DNA of 14,157 bases from a bacterium (lineage in GTDB: Bacteria; Bdellovibrionota_C; UBA2361; SZUA-149), in the NCBI GenBank assembly GCA_003230795.1, contig QIGM01000551.1, positions 1 through 14,157 of the forward strand, in the 5' to 3' direction. Of this stretch, positions 1 through 7,552 are shown in pieces (positions within the stretch are counted from its first letter, which is position 1; every line of letters starts with the position of its first letter). The position numbers were made by a program, and so were the translations under genes. A model generated the notes under the pieces. The model was given only the letters and a program-made list of their open reading frames with translations, ran no database searches and had not been told where the DNA came from.

Positions 1-2112
1 GAAGACCTTCTCATTTGGCTTAAACAACGCGGCACCCCAATTGCGGTACGCTTAGTAAAGGGAGCCTATTGGGACACGGAGACCGTTCTTGCAATGCAAC
101 GCGATTGGCCGATACCAGTTTGGCAGTCGAAGCAATCCTCCGACGCAAATTTCGAGAAACTCTCGAGAACACTCCTCAACAATAATGACTTGGTAATGCC
201 AGCGTTCGCGTCTCACAACATTCGCTCGCTTACGCACGCGGTTACATATGCCGAACACCTCGGCTTAAGCAAACGAGACTTCGAACTACAAACACTCTAC
301 GGCATGGGTGAGGAGTTCAAAGAAGCCTTCGTAAAGCGTGGTTACCTTGTGCGAGAATACGCCCCAGTAGGGGAACTCATTCCAGGAATGGGCTACCTTG
401 TAAGACGTCTACTCGAGAACACTTCTAACGAGGGTTTTGTCCGTAAGTCATTGCATGACAAAACTGACCCGGAGACCCTGCTTGCCATCCCAGAGTTCGA
501 TCCTGCTGATTCTGCCGTAGCGTATATCGAGTCGAGAGCTAAAGGTGCTTTTCATAACGAGCCGCTACTCGACTTCTCATCTTCGAATGTTCGAAGTGAC
601 GTTGCTGCTGCTGTCACAAGTCTTCGAGCTAAGAAAAAACCAACACTAGTCGCGCCTATCGTTTCAGGTGCTGAAATAGTTACCGAACAGGAAATACCTT
701 CAGTCTCACCAGAGGACCCGGAACTCAATCTTGCCAGAGTCTTTCTCGCTGATGTCTCGCACTGCCAAGCTGCCGTGACGGATCTGAATGATTACTTCGG
801 TGAGTGGTCGAAGACGAGCGTAAAAGAACGTGCCGGCTTGTTGCGACGAGTTGCAAACGTGCTGCGCGAAAAGCGCCTTCAGTTTATCGCGGCTGCGGTA
901 CTCGAAGCCGGCAAACCATGGCTCGAAGCCGATGGAGATGTCGCTGAGGCGATAGACTTTCTTGACTACTACGCGATGGAAGCAGAGCGAATTTGCATCA
1001 CCGTTTCAACAGGCAATTTCCCTGGCGAGCAGAACACTTACTTCTACGAGCCGAGAGGAGTCACTCTCGTCATTAGTCCGTGGAACTTCCCTATTGCTAT
1101 ACCCTGCGGCATGTTCGCCGCCGCATTGGTTACAGGCAATACGGCTATTCTTAAGCCCGCCGAACAAACTAGCCTCTGTGCATCCCTACTTTTTAACGCC
1201 TTTCTTGAAGCAGGGATGCCGCCACGTGCTGCTGCGTTTCTTCCTGGAATAGGTGAAGAAATAGGGTCGTACCTCGCTAAGCATGAACATATAAGCACAA
1301 TTGTATTTACGGGTTCGCGACAAGTTGGAATGGAGCTCATTCGAACTGGCGCCTCACACCCATCACTACATGTGAAGCGAGTTATCGCTGAAATGGGTGG
1401 TAAGAACGCCATCATCATTGATGACGACGCCGAGCTGGACGAAGCGGTGAAGGGAGTGCTGTACTCCGCCTTTGGATTCCAAGGACAAAAATGCAGCGCC
1501 TGTTCTCGATTGATTGTTGTCGGTGAAAACTACGAGAGAATACTGGAACGCATATCAGAAGGCGTGCGAAGCCTGACAATTGCAGCACCCAGCGATCCCC
1601 GCTGCTTTGTCGGGCCGGTCATCGACGAAGCAGCCAGAGACAAAATCATGCGCGCTATTGATAATGCAAAGAAGGACTGCGTACTACTCGCTGAGGGAGA
1701 CGTACCCGACAATCTAAACGGCTACTTCGTCCCACCCACAATTTTTGCCGGGATACCCAAAGGCCACGCGATTCTTCGAGAAGAATTATTCGGCCCTGTT
1801 CTAGCCATCACCCATGTCGCGACCTTTGATGATGCAATATCTGCGGCGCTCGACAGTGAGTACGCGCTCACCGGAGGTGTATTTAGTCGAAGTCCAAGTA
1901 ATATCACCACAGCCGCACGAGCGTTCAATGTCGGAAATCTCTACATCAACCGGGCGTGCACAGGTGCCTTAGTAGGGCGTCAGCCATTCGGCGGTGCACG
2001 CATGTCCGGAGTCGGCTCAAAGGCTGGCGGACCGGATTACCTTAGCCAATTCCTTATTCCCAGAACCGCTACAGAAAACACCATGCGTCGAGGCTTTGTG
2101 CCGGAGCTCTAA
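1..2112 (+). CDS. putA: Bifunctional proline dehydrogenase / L-glutamate-gamma-semialdehyde dehydrogenase, 5'-truncated by the window edge
   Basis: Oxidises proline to P5C with FAD in the PRODH domain, then its hydrolysis product glutamate semialdehyde to glutamate with NAD+. The frame is open from base 1 (703 codons to the stop), so roughly the first 300 residues lie outside the window. Seen in the PRODH part: VRLVKGAYWDTE (about 49-84), YGMGEEF (about 299-319), and the substrate-site stretch REYAPVGELIPGMGYLVRRL followed by ENTSNEGFVR. Seen in the aldehyde dehydrogenase part: PWNFP (1078-1092), FTGSRQVG, catalytic Glu in AEMGGKNA (codon 1390-1392), catalytic Cys in GQKCSACSR (codon 1492-1494), EELFGPVLA and the PFGGARMSG end motif. 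The protein stops soon after the dehydrogenase domain, so it is the compact PutA form. No DNA-binding domain can be judged because the N-terminus is missing. It looks intact. Confidence 0.96.
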   Translation, partial: EDLLIWLKQRGTPIAVRLVKGAYWDTETVLAMQRDWPIPVWQSKQSSDANFEKLSRTLLNNNDLVMPAFASHNIRSLTHAVTYAEHLGLSKRDFELQTLYGMGEEFKEAFVKRGYLVREYAPVGELIPGMGYLVRRLLENTSNEGFVRKSLHDKTDPETLLAIPEFDPADSAVAYIESRAKGAFHNEPLLDFSSSNVRSDVAAAVTSLRAKKKPTLVAPIVSGAEIVTEQEIPSVSPEDPELNLARVFLADVSHCQAAVTDLNDYFGEWSKTSVKERAGLLRRVANVLREKRLQFIAAAVLEAGKPWLEADGDVAEAIDFLDYYAMEAERICITVSTGNFPGEQNTYFYEPRGVTLVISPWNFPIAIPCGMFAAALVTGNTAILKPAEQTSLCASLLFNAFLEAGMPPRAAAFLPGIGEEIGSYLAKHEHISTIVFTGSRQVGMELIRTGASHPSLHVKRVIAEMGGKNAIIIDDDAELDEAVKGVLYSAFGFQGQKCSACSRLIVVGENYERILERISEGVRSLTIAAPSDPRCFVGPVIDEAARDKIMRAIDNAKKDCVLLAEGDVPDNLNGYFVPPTIFAGIPKGHAILREELFGPVLAITHVATFDDAISAALDSEYALTGGVFSRSPSNITTAARAFNVGNLYINRACTGALVGRQPFGGARMSGVGSKAGGPDYLSQFLIPRTATENTMRRGFVPEL

Positions 2113-2316
2113 ACGGCGCTCGACAAAGTCCCGAATTCGCTGTGTATTTCCCTAACTTCCCCACCCAAAGACCGGCTCAAGTTACTCCTCGAGTTCGTCG
2201 ATATTTTAACTAAGAGCGGAGATGCAAATGCCTCGTAATTGCAGGGCATTAACCTTGGGTAGCATCAGTCTTCACAGAGACAAGCGCCAAACCAGAAACT
2301 TAGATGTAGAATTTTC
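2113..2316. other. Intergenic gap between putA and the sensor kinase
   Basis: This is a 204 bp gap without a convincing reading frame. It must hold the putA terminator and the promoter of the signalling pair, but I see no strong hairpin followed by a T-run and no clear -35/-10 pair. The only inverted repeat is AATGCC (2227-2232) with GGCATT (2245-2250), a weak 6 bp stem with a 12-base loop and no following T-run. Confidence 0.5.
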
Positions 2317-4509
2317 ATGAGCCAAGACTCCAATAATCCTTCCCAGAATCAGGACGCACTTGTTCACACAAAGGCATCCTTGCGCAGTCTACTGAATTCT
2401 CGTGCGAAGAAGGCCGATATTCTCTCGGAACTTCTCACACAAATTCTCGAAATATCTAAAGTTGATTCCGTTGCGATATTTGTAGAAGAAAAAGAGGGCT
2501 ATTCTGAAATCTCTCTACTTCAGGAGATGGGAGAAACCACTGTCCCGCTACCGAAGCCTACGCAGACCGGCTCCGGCTCTCTTAGCACCTGTGATTCTAA
2601 CGAAAGTCCATCTAAAACTCCCCACTACCAGCGTATCCAAGGTTATCAAAAAAACCTCGGCTGGGTAGGGCTACTTCTGAACGCCCCATTGTCTGAAGTA
2701 GAGCAAGTAGCACTCGAAGAGTTCGCGTTTTACGCCGGTATTCTCATCGAACGTCCGCAAGTCTTCGGGCAAGTAAAGCACTACTCCGACACTCTGCAAG
2801 TACTGAATGAGCTCAATAAGCTCGTCGCAAGCGGTGTCGGCATTGAACGCATACTGAGAACTCTTGCACGTGAAGCCGCTTTTCGTTTTTCCGCTGACTG
2901 CGTGCTCGGCATGCAGCTTGACGAGCAAGGAGATTCCCTACTAGTTCGCGGAGTCTACGGTTGCCCATCACGAGCAATTCCAAACTCCATTGCTCTCACC
3001 AACACACAACTCGGGCGCTCTCTGAAGCTCGGTGGCATTATGTCGGTTCCAGATCTTGCTGGACAACGTGACCACGGCCTCCCTTTCCTCGAAGAACGGG
3101 GAATGAAATGCGCCCATTGGTCGAGCATAGATATGCGAGGAGAGATCCTTGGCGCTATTCTTATCGCGTATCGAGAGCCGCGCTCACTGAGCCTGCTTGA
3201 AGGAGATATGCTTGAAGAATTCGCGAGGGGCGCTGCGGTTGCGATTGCAAACGCGAAGAATCAGGAAACACTCACGAACTACACTGAAAAACTAGAAGAG
3301 CTAGTTGAGGATCGCACAGCTGACCTCGCCGTTCAGACCGCGCGCGCAGATCAGGCCAACCAAGCCAAATCGCAATTTGTTGCTAACATGAGCCATGAGC
3401 TCAGAACTCCTCTCACTGCAATTGTCGGCTACAGTAGTGTTCTCTACGAGAAAGTCTTTGGCGAAATAAACGAACAACAAGAAGATGCTCTCAAAGCCAT
3501 TTGCAAAGCAGCGGATCATCTTACAGAACTCATCAACGACGTGCTCGATGTTGCCAAAGTCGAGGCCGGCAAAGAAGACGCAGAGCCAACCACTGTCGAT
3601 TTGCACTCTCTGATGCAACAGATCTATAAACTGATGATGCAGACCGCATTGGGCAAGAACGTCAAACTAATTCCAGTAACTGAGGCGGAAGAGGGAGAGA
3701 GCGTCATCGGGTATGTTGACCCGAGACATGTTCGGCAGATTCTTATTAACCTAATGTCGAACGCAGTAAAATATACTCCTAGCGGCGGGGAAGTCTCCTT
3801 GAGAGTAGAGACAATGGGCGATAAGGCCAAAATAATTGTCAGCGATACCGGAGTGGGCATACCTCACGCCGAGCAGCGCAAGGTATTTGAGGAGTTTACT
3901 CGAACTAATGACGAATACAGCCAATCACAAGTTGGCACCGGAATCGGCCTCTCCCTAACCAAGCGTCTTGTTGAAATGAACGGTGGGAAAATCGGACTTG
4001 ACAGCGAAGTGGGTCGTGGATCGGACTTTTGGTTCTTAATACCTCTCGCAGAAGACGCCGACATTGTTCAGTCAAAAGCACATGTAATGAAGAATGAACC
4101 ACTTCGCTCTACTGCTCGACTAGATGGGCTAAATATCTTGGTAGTCGACGACAACGTATTGACCACTCAAGTTCTAGAAACGATCATTAGCAACGCTGGC
4201 GGTAACGTCTCCATCGCACACTCCGTTGAAGAGGCTCGTTCCCTTGCTGAGTCAATATCACTCGATACTTGCCTGGTCGATCTCGCAATGCCTGGCGAAA
4301 GCGGAATGAATCTCCTAGAACACTTTCGCTTTCATGAGGATTACGCCTCACTGCCCTTAATCGTCGTCAGCGCCTGCGTGTTCGACAACGACAAGCAGGA
4401 GGCCATGGAGAAAGGCGCTTCGAGTTTCATTGCTAAACCGTTTGCACCAGCGGAGATCGTTAGCACAATTCGTGAATTAACTATTTCATCAGTGCTCGCG
4501 GAGAGCTAA
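2317..4509 (+). CDS. Hybrid sensor histidine kinase, GAF-GAF-HisKA-HATPase_c-REC
   Basis: A 730-residue hybrid kinase with no membrane segment, so probably a cytoplasmic sensor. Domains in order: a divergent GAF-like region (about 20-145), a clearer GAF domain (about 160-315), a short coiled coil (about 318-350), HisKA with phospho-acceptor His360 in SHELRTPLT, and HATPase_c with N-box N478/N482, G1 box DTGVG (510-514) and G2 box GTGIGL (540-545). A C-terminal receiver follows, with acidic D611/D612, phospho-acceptor D655 in CLVDLAMPGESG, S685 and K707. All catalytic positions are present, so it should autophosphorylate and relay to its own receiver. No Hpt protein or separate output regulator lies in the window. 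The ATG at 2317 has no clear Shine-Dalgarno. The HDOD-GAF gene starts 34 bp downstream and is probably co-transcribed. The ligand of the GAF domains cannot be told. Confidence 0.93.
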   Translation: MSQDSNNPSQNQDALVHTKASLRSLLNSRAKKADILSELLTQILEISKVDSVAIFVEEKEGYSEISLLQEMGETTVPLPKPTQTGSGSLSTCDSNESPSKTPHYQRIQGYQKNLGWVGLLLNAPLSEVEQVALEEFAFYAGILIERPQVFGQVKHYSDTLQVLNELNKLVASGVGIERILRTLAREAAFRFSADCVLGMQLDEQGDSLLVRGVYGCPSRAIPNSIALTNTQLGRSLKLGGIMSVPDLAGQRDHGLPFLEERGMKCAHWSSIDMRGEILGAILIAYREPRSLSLLEGDMLEEFARGAAVAIANAKNQETLTNYTEKLEELVEDRTADLAVQTARADQANQAKSQFVANMSHELRTPLTAIVGYSSVLYEKVFGEINEQQEDALKAICKAADHLTELINDVLDVAKVEAGKEDAEPTTVDLHSLMQQIYKLMMQTALGKNVKLIPVTEAEEGESVIGYVDPRHVRQILINLMSNAVKYTPSGGEVSLRVETMGDKAKIIVSDTGVGIPHAEQRKVFEEFTRTNDEYSQSQVGTGIGLSLTKRLVEMNGGKIGLDSEVGRGSDFWFLIPLAEDADIVQSKAHVMKNEPLRSTARLDGLNILVVDDNVLTTQVLETIISNAGGNVSIAHSVEEARSLAESISLDTCLVDLAMPGESGMNLLEHFRFHEDYASLPLIVVSACVFDNDKQEAMEKGASSFIAKPFAPAEIVSTIRELTISSVLAES

Positions 4510-4543
4510 TAAATGTTCATCACTAAAGACAGGCTACTTTAAA

Positions 4544-6034
4544 ATGTCATCATCTGACGAAACCAAAGATACGATTGCAAGTGAGGGTGCTGAATATATT
4601 CTTCAGCAGCTCGAAACAGCATTAAGCTCTGACGGAGATTTCCCCGTACGCGCGCGCGCAGTCATGGAACTAAGGAAACTTGCAGACGATCCCAACACTC
4701 CGGTGGAGAGTGTGGTCGAGGTAATACTCGGAGATCCTTCGCTCGGCACAAGAATTCTTCATTTAGTCAACAGCGTCTTCTATCAGCGCAGTTCTGCTAT
4801 CACCACTGTATCGCAAGCAGTCGTGCAGCTGGGCATGCGTGCGCTCACCGATCTATGCACCGGACTCGTTCTGCTACAACGATTCAGCCCTGTAGCCCAG
4901 CGCGGGGGCATCTTCGCTGACGCCGTGAAGAAAACCGTTATTATCTCACTACTCACGTCGGCGGTCGCCCGGGAGCTTGGCGACGAGGACGAAGAACGAG
5001 GCTACTTGGCGGGAACGTTTTTTAGCATCGGACCTCTACTCTTGGCCTACTATTTCCCGCAGGTTTTCGAGTCTGCGGAACGTCGCGCAATTAAACATAG
5101 AAAAACAATTACCCAGAGCATAACCGAGACGCTTGGAATTCCACCCGTTGCCCTAAGTCTAGGAATCATCGACTCTCTATCGATTCCCGATTACTATCGT
5201 GACTTGCTTCTCATGGCCTACAGCCTCTACATCGAGGAAGACGAGAACGATGACGCAGAGAGGTGCACCTCGCCGCTTGCCCAAGCGCTAGCAGTTGCTG
5301 CGCAACTCGCCGACGCAATGATCGATACAAAAACTCGCCCAGAACTTTCGCAACAGATAGATAAGCTTGCCTCAACAACACCGCTCAGCCGAGAGCAACT
5401 TGAGCAACTTCTCAAGCCACTGCCTAAGAGTTTTCAAACTCAGATTACCGTTATTGAGATGAACTTCCTTACGCTTCCTGAGCACGTACTTACATGGATA
5501 GAGCACGGCGATAGTGCGGAAGCTGAAGCGGTCGTAGAAGACGAAGACGATGAGTTTAGTTACTACCTCGACGAGATTCGACAAGCGATTCGTAACCAAG
5601 AAACTCTTTCTAGTATCATCGCTTCCGTAATGGAAGCCCTCGCGTTTTCCTTGGAGTTTGACCGAGTTCTGCTGATGTTTTCCGATCCCGATGACTCGGC
5701 CTTGTATGGGAAAATGTCGCTGGGTGAATCCTTTGAAACACCCGCACAAAGCTACGTCCGCACTCTCGATAAAGACTCAGAGCGTAAAAGTCCCGAATCG
5801 GCGGCTTTCCTGAATGGTACTGTAGAAACTTTTGGCGACCCGCTTTTTGATAACGGCTGGCCGTTTGTCGCACTACCAATCGGAACAGAGGGCCGAACGG
5901 TCGGTGTAATCTATGCCGATGCAATCGAATCAGACGGAAAAGCCAACTCCGCTCTTCCCGAGAAAACCCAGGCGGCACTTACAATTCTCACTGAACTGCT
6001 CGACCAAGCGACCACCTCAAGCAACGGCATCTAG
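4544..6034 (+). CDS. HDOD domain protein with C-terminal GAF-like domain
   Basis: A 496-residue cytoplasmic signalling protein. Residues about 20-220 form an HDOD domain, a catalytically degenerate HD relative. Seen here are GDPSLGTRILHLVNSVFYQR followed by the AITTVSQAVVQLGMRAL helix pattern. Where HD-GYP proteins carry HDIG, this protein has FFSIG, so hydrolase activity is unlikely. A very acidic linker (about 326-337, EAEAVVEDEDDE) leads to a GAF-like domain (about 345-495) that ends in ALPIGTEGRTVGVIYAD, the typical last strands of GAF. HDOD proteins in other bacteria act as adaptors in signalling, motility or cell-cycle control. The role here is inferred from its position directly behind a GAF-containing hybrid kinase (34 bp gap, same strand), which suggests one operon and one pathway. 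Sure of the domains, unsure of the output. Confidence 0.9.
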   Translation: MSSSDETKDTIASEGAEYILQQLETALSSDGDFPVRARAVMELRKLADDPNTPVESVVEVILGDPSLGTRILHLVNSVFYQRSSAITTVSQAVVQLGMRALTDLCTGLVLLQRFSPVAQRGGIFADAVKKTVIISLLTSAVARELGDEDEERGYLAGTFFSIGPLLLAYYFPQVFESAERRAIKHRKTITQSITETLGIPPVALSLGIIDSLSIPDYYRDLLLMAYSLYIEEDENDDAERCTSPLAQALAVAAQLADAMIDTKTRPELSQQIDKLASTTPLSREQLEQLLKPLPKSFQTQITVIEMNFLTLPEHVLTWIEHGDSAEAEAVVEDEDDEFSYYLDEIRQAIRNQETLSSIIASVMEALAFSLEFDRVLLMFSDPDDSALYGKMSLGESFETPAQSYVRTLDKDSERKSPESAAFLNGTVETFGDPLFDNGWPFVALPIGTEGRTVGVIYADAIESDGKANSALPEKTQAALTILTELLDQATTSSNGI

Positions 6035-6174
6035 CGCAAAGCCTCCTTGCTCTGGTCTTGCCGCACCCAAAGCATGTTCATCATTATAGAACTCTTGCAT
6101 ATCGCTATTTTGCTGTAATTGCTTAATAAACTGACACGGAATTGCGAGAACAAATCCTTGGATTGTACATATGA

Positions 6175-6210
6175 AGAGGTGGAACCGCGGCGCGAAGCGG
6201 CTCCACCTTA
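6175..6210. terminator. Hairpin between convergent genes, probable bidirectional terminator
   Basis: The arms AGGTGGAACCGC (6177-6188) and GCGGCTCCACCT (6197-6208) pair over 11 of 12 positions, with one A/C mismatch and an 8-base loop. One further A-T and one G-T pair lie at the base. It sits between the stop codons at 6034 (+) and 6229 (-), where both transcripts need to end. There is no strong T-run on either side, so intrinsic termination is not certain. Confidence 0.6.
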
Positions 6211-6228
6211 GGTATTTGTTAAGTAACC

Positions 6229-6645
6229 TCAGCTCTCTTGTTCGCCTGACATAGCGCTGCGGATAGTCGCTATGAGATTCTCAGCATAGGACTTATCGAG
6301 AGGCACGTTGTAGCGCGATTCTTGCAGCCTCGGATGCGATGTTGACGCATTCTGAGGATAGAGAACAACGTATGGCTTTGAGCCTTTCTCAAGTAGTTCC
6401 AGTAAGTCGAACCCAGCCATTGTTGTCATATGCCGTGGCTTAGTAAGCCAACTTTGGTGAAAATAGATTATCGAACAATCAACTTTCGGTAGAAAGGCTT
6501 CGACTTCTGCTTGGAACGTGGCAGACATGAACTCCGCAGATAGAGGTCCAACAAGTTTCTTCTCCAAATCGCACTGAACCAATTCTACTCGGCCAGAGTC
6601 TCCCTCAAATCCAGGTGTAGGTGTGACAATGAGCAAAATTTTCAT
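6229..6645 (-). CDS. Hypothetical 138-residue alpha/beta protein
   Basis: I do not recognise the family. The start is placed at the ATG at 6645 (MKILLIVTP), not the longer frame to 6702, because a perfect GGAGG lies 7 bases upstream of it (6653-6657). Strand-helix alternation is visible: a first strand KILLIVTP, another in CSIIYFH, another in KPYVVLYPQ, and a last amphipathic helix ENLIATIRSAM. This resembles a receiver-like or Rossmann-like fold, but the acidic pair expected after strand 1 of a true receiver is absent. There is no signal peptide or membrane segment, so it is probably cytoplasmic. It converges on the HDOD-GAF gene and is transcribed alone. A degenerate receiver partner of the neighbouring kinase is possible but only a guess. 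Confidence 0.75.
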   Translation of the reverse strand: MKILLIVTPTPGFEGDSGRVELVQCDLEKKLVGPLSAEFMSATFQAEVEAFLPKVDCSIIYFHQSWLTKPRHMTTMAGFDLLELLEKGSKPYVVLYPQNASTSHPRLQESRYNVPLDKSYAENLIATIRSAMSGEQES

Positions 6646-6652
6646 CGTATAA

Positions 6653-6657
6653 CCTCC
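6653..6657 (-). promoter_or_regulatory. Shine-Dalgarno site that decides the start of the 138-residue gene
   Basis: Read on the minus strand this is GGAGG, followed by 7 bases and then ATG at 6645. It is the strongest ribosome binding site in the window. It rules against the 19-residue longer N-terminus that the open frame would allow. Confidence 0.85.
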
Positions 6658-6925
6658 ATGAAGGTGAATCAAAACTACTCCCGCTGGTTCAGAGAAGGAC
6701 ATTCTCTAAACAAACGAAAGTAGTTACGACTGACCTAAAAACCTATGGCGCTAAGGTGGTATAGCATGTCCGCAAGCAAGAACTAGTGCCAGGCACCAAT
6801 AGCGGTTTTTAAGCAACTCATCCCTGAGTGTATTCTACAACAAACTGGCAAAGACTTGAGCAGTTGCCCAGATGACTGCATTCCTGCACAATCTTGGTGG
6901 CCTTCCCGTCACAGACGTGCTATGA

Positions 6926-6960
6926 CTTAAGCAATACGAACTTCATTCGTTACTGCTAAG
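6926..6960 (+). promoter_or_regulatory. Hairpin directly upstream of the 6965 start codon
   Basis: CTTAAGCA (6926-6933) pairs with TGCTAAG (6954-6960), leaving A6930 bulged. After a small internal loop, ACGAA (6936-6940) pairs with TTCGT (6946-6950) around a CTTCA loop, for 12 base pairs in total. The right arm contains the only AAG-type ribosome-binding sequence before ATG 6965. A folded leader would therefore hide the ribosome site. It could be translational control or a protein operator; conservation is unknown. Confidence 0.35.
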
Positions 6961-6964
6961 TGAT

Positions 6965-7552
6965 ATGAATGTCGAAGACGTCATTGTTGTTCTCATGCTC
7001 CTGGGGCTAGGAGTTCTAATCGTACCCTGGCTCGTGCGTCTCTCCCTCTCTACGAGAGGCTTTCGTATTTTTTCCCTGAAAATTCTTCGCAGTAGGCCGA
7101 TCAAGCAAGTGAGATCGTATCTCGGATCTCGAAGACATTTCCGTGACGACGATGCTCAGCTGAATTCACAACAAGGTGAGTCTGCAAGCGAACGTCAACT
7201 ACAAGTCCGCTATTTATCGCCGGACATTTCGCATTCGCCACTTCGACTGGTGCCTTGGGATGCTCGAGGCGTGCTTCGGGAAACTGAAAGAGGATTTAGT
7301 TTTAGGGGTAACGACATCACGGGAGACTTTCTCTCGCTAGAATTCCCATCGGATGAGGTTCAAATTAACTATCAAAAAGGTAATCTTCTTTGGGATGGGG
7401 GATTTTCCTGGTGCGTCATCGAGCGAGACGGAGAGAAACACTTCTTCACATCGGACTTAGAAGACACAGCGCCTAAGTCAGAAAGGGACTCGAGCCAGGA
7501 GAACATGTCTGCGACGGGAATATACCAAAGCATTACAAAACGTTATATCTAG
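6965..7552 (+). CDS. Hypothetical membrane-anchored protein, 195 residues
   Basis: I do not recognise the family. One membrane helix is visible at about residues 4-27 (VEDVIVVLMLLGLGVLIVPWLV), followed by a basic stretch rich in Arg and Lys (about 31-60). This predicts an N-terminal anchor with the rest in the cytoplasm. A polar linker follows (about 60-80). The remaining part, about 95-162, is beta-rich (RGVLRETERGFSFRG, FLSLEFPSDEVQINY, WCVIERDGEKHFFTS) with spacing like a PH- or GRAM-type domain, which is an inference from pattern only. The tail is polar and probably disordered. The start is the ATG at 6965, preceded by a hairpin that covers the weak ribosome site. It stands alone between a divergent gene and a 317 bp gap. 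Confidence 0.7.
   Translation: MNVEDVIVVLMLLGLGVLIVPWLVRLSLSTRGFRIFSLKILRSRPIKQVRSYLGSRRHFRDDDAQLNSQQGESASERQLQVRYLSPDISHSPLRLVPWDARGVLRETERGFSFRGNDITGDFLSLEFPSDEVQINYQKGNLLWDGGFSWCVIERDGEKHFFTSDLEDTAPKSERDSSQENMSATGIYQSITKRYI

Larger units (their letters stand above)
6646..6964. other. Divergent intergenic region
   Basis: This 319 bp region lies between the divergent starts at 6645 (-) and 6965 (+), so it must carry promoters in both directions. I see no consensus -35/-10 pair I would defend. It contains a perfect 5+5 inverted repeat, GTGCC-A-GGCAC (6786-6796), which could be an operator or a remnant of a dispersed palindromic repeat. It also holds the hairpin at 6926-6960 described separately. 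No other coding frame is convincing. Confidence 0.5.

Noticed and set aside
1044..1418. Open frame of 124 codons on the minus strand inside putA, and similar antisense frames in other genes
   Set aside because: They lie opposite strongly conserved coding sequence, have no ribosome sites and have protein compositions typical of antisense shadows.
2227..2250. AATGCC/GGCATT stem after putA as a terminator
   Set aside because: Only six pairs with a 12-base loop, more than 100 bp after the stop codon and no T-run.
4544..5200. HDOD region as an active HD-GYP phosphodiesterase
   Set aside because: The HD residues are absent (FFSIG in place of HDIG) and no GYP motif follows, so it is the non-enzymatic HDOD relative.
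6043..6055. CTCCTTGCTCTGG, 13 bases shared with the palindrome (reverse complement of 10024-10036), also just after a stop codon in a convergent gap
   Set aside because: The match does not extend on either side and no hairpin of the element is present. One 13-base match in a 14 kb window is within what chance allows.
6646..6702. Longer N-terminus for the minus-strand 138-residue protein
   Set aside because: The GGAGG site 7 bases before the internal ATG at 6645 marks the real start; the extra 19 residues lack any comparable signal.
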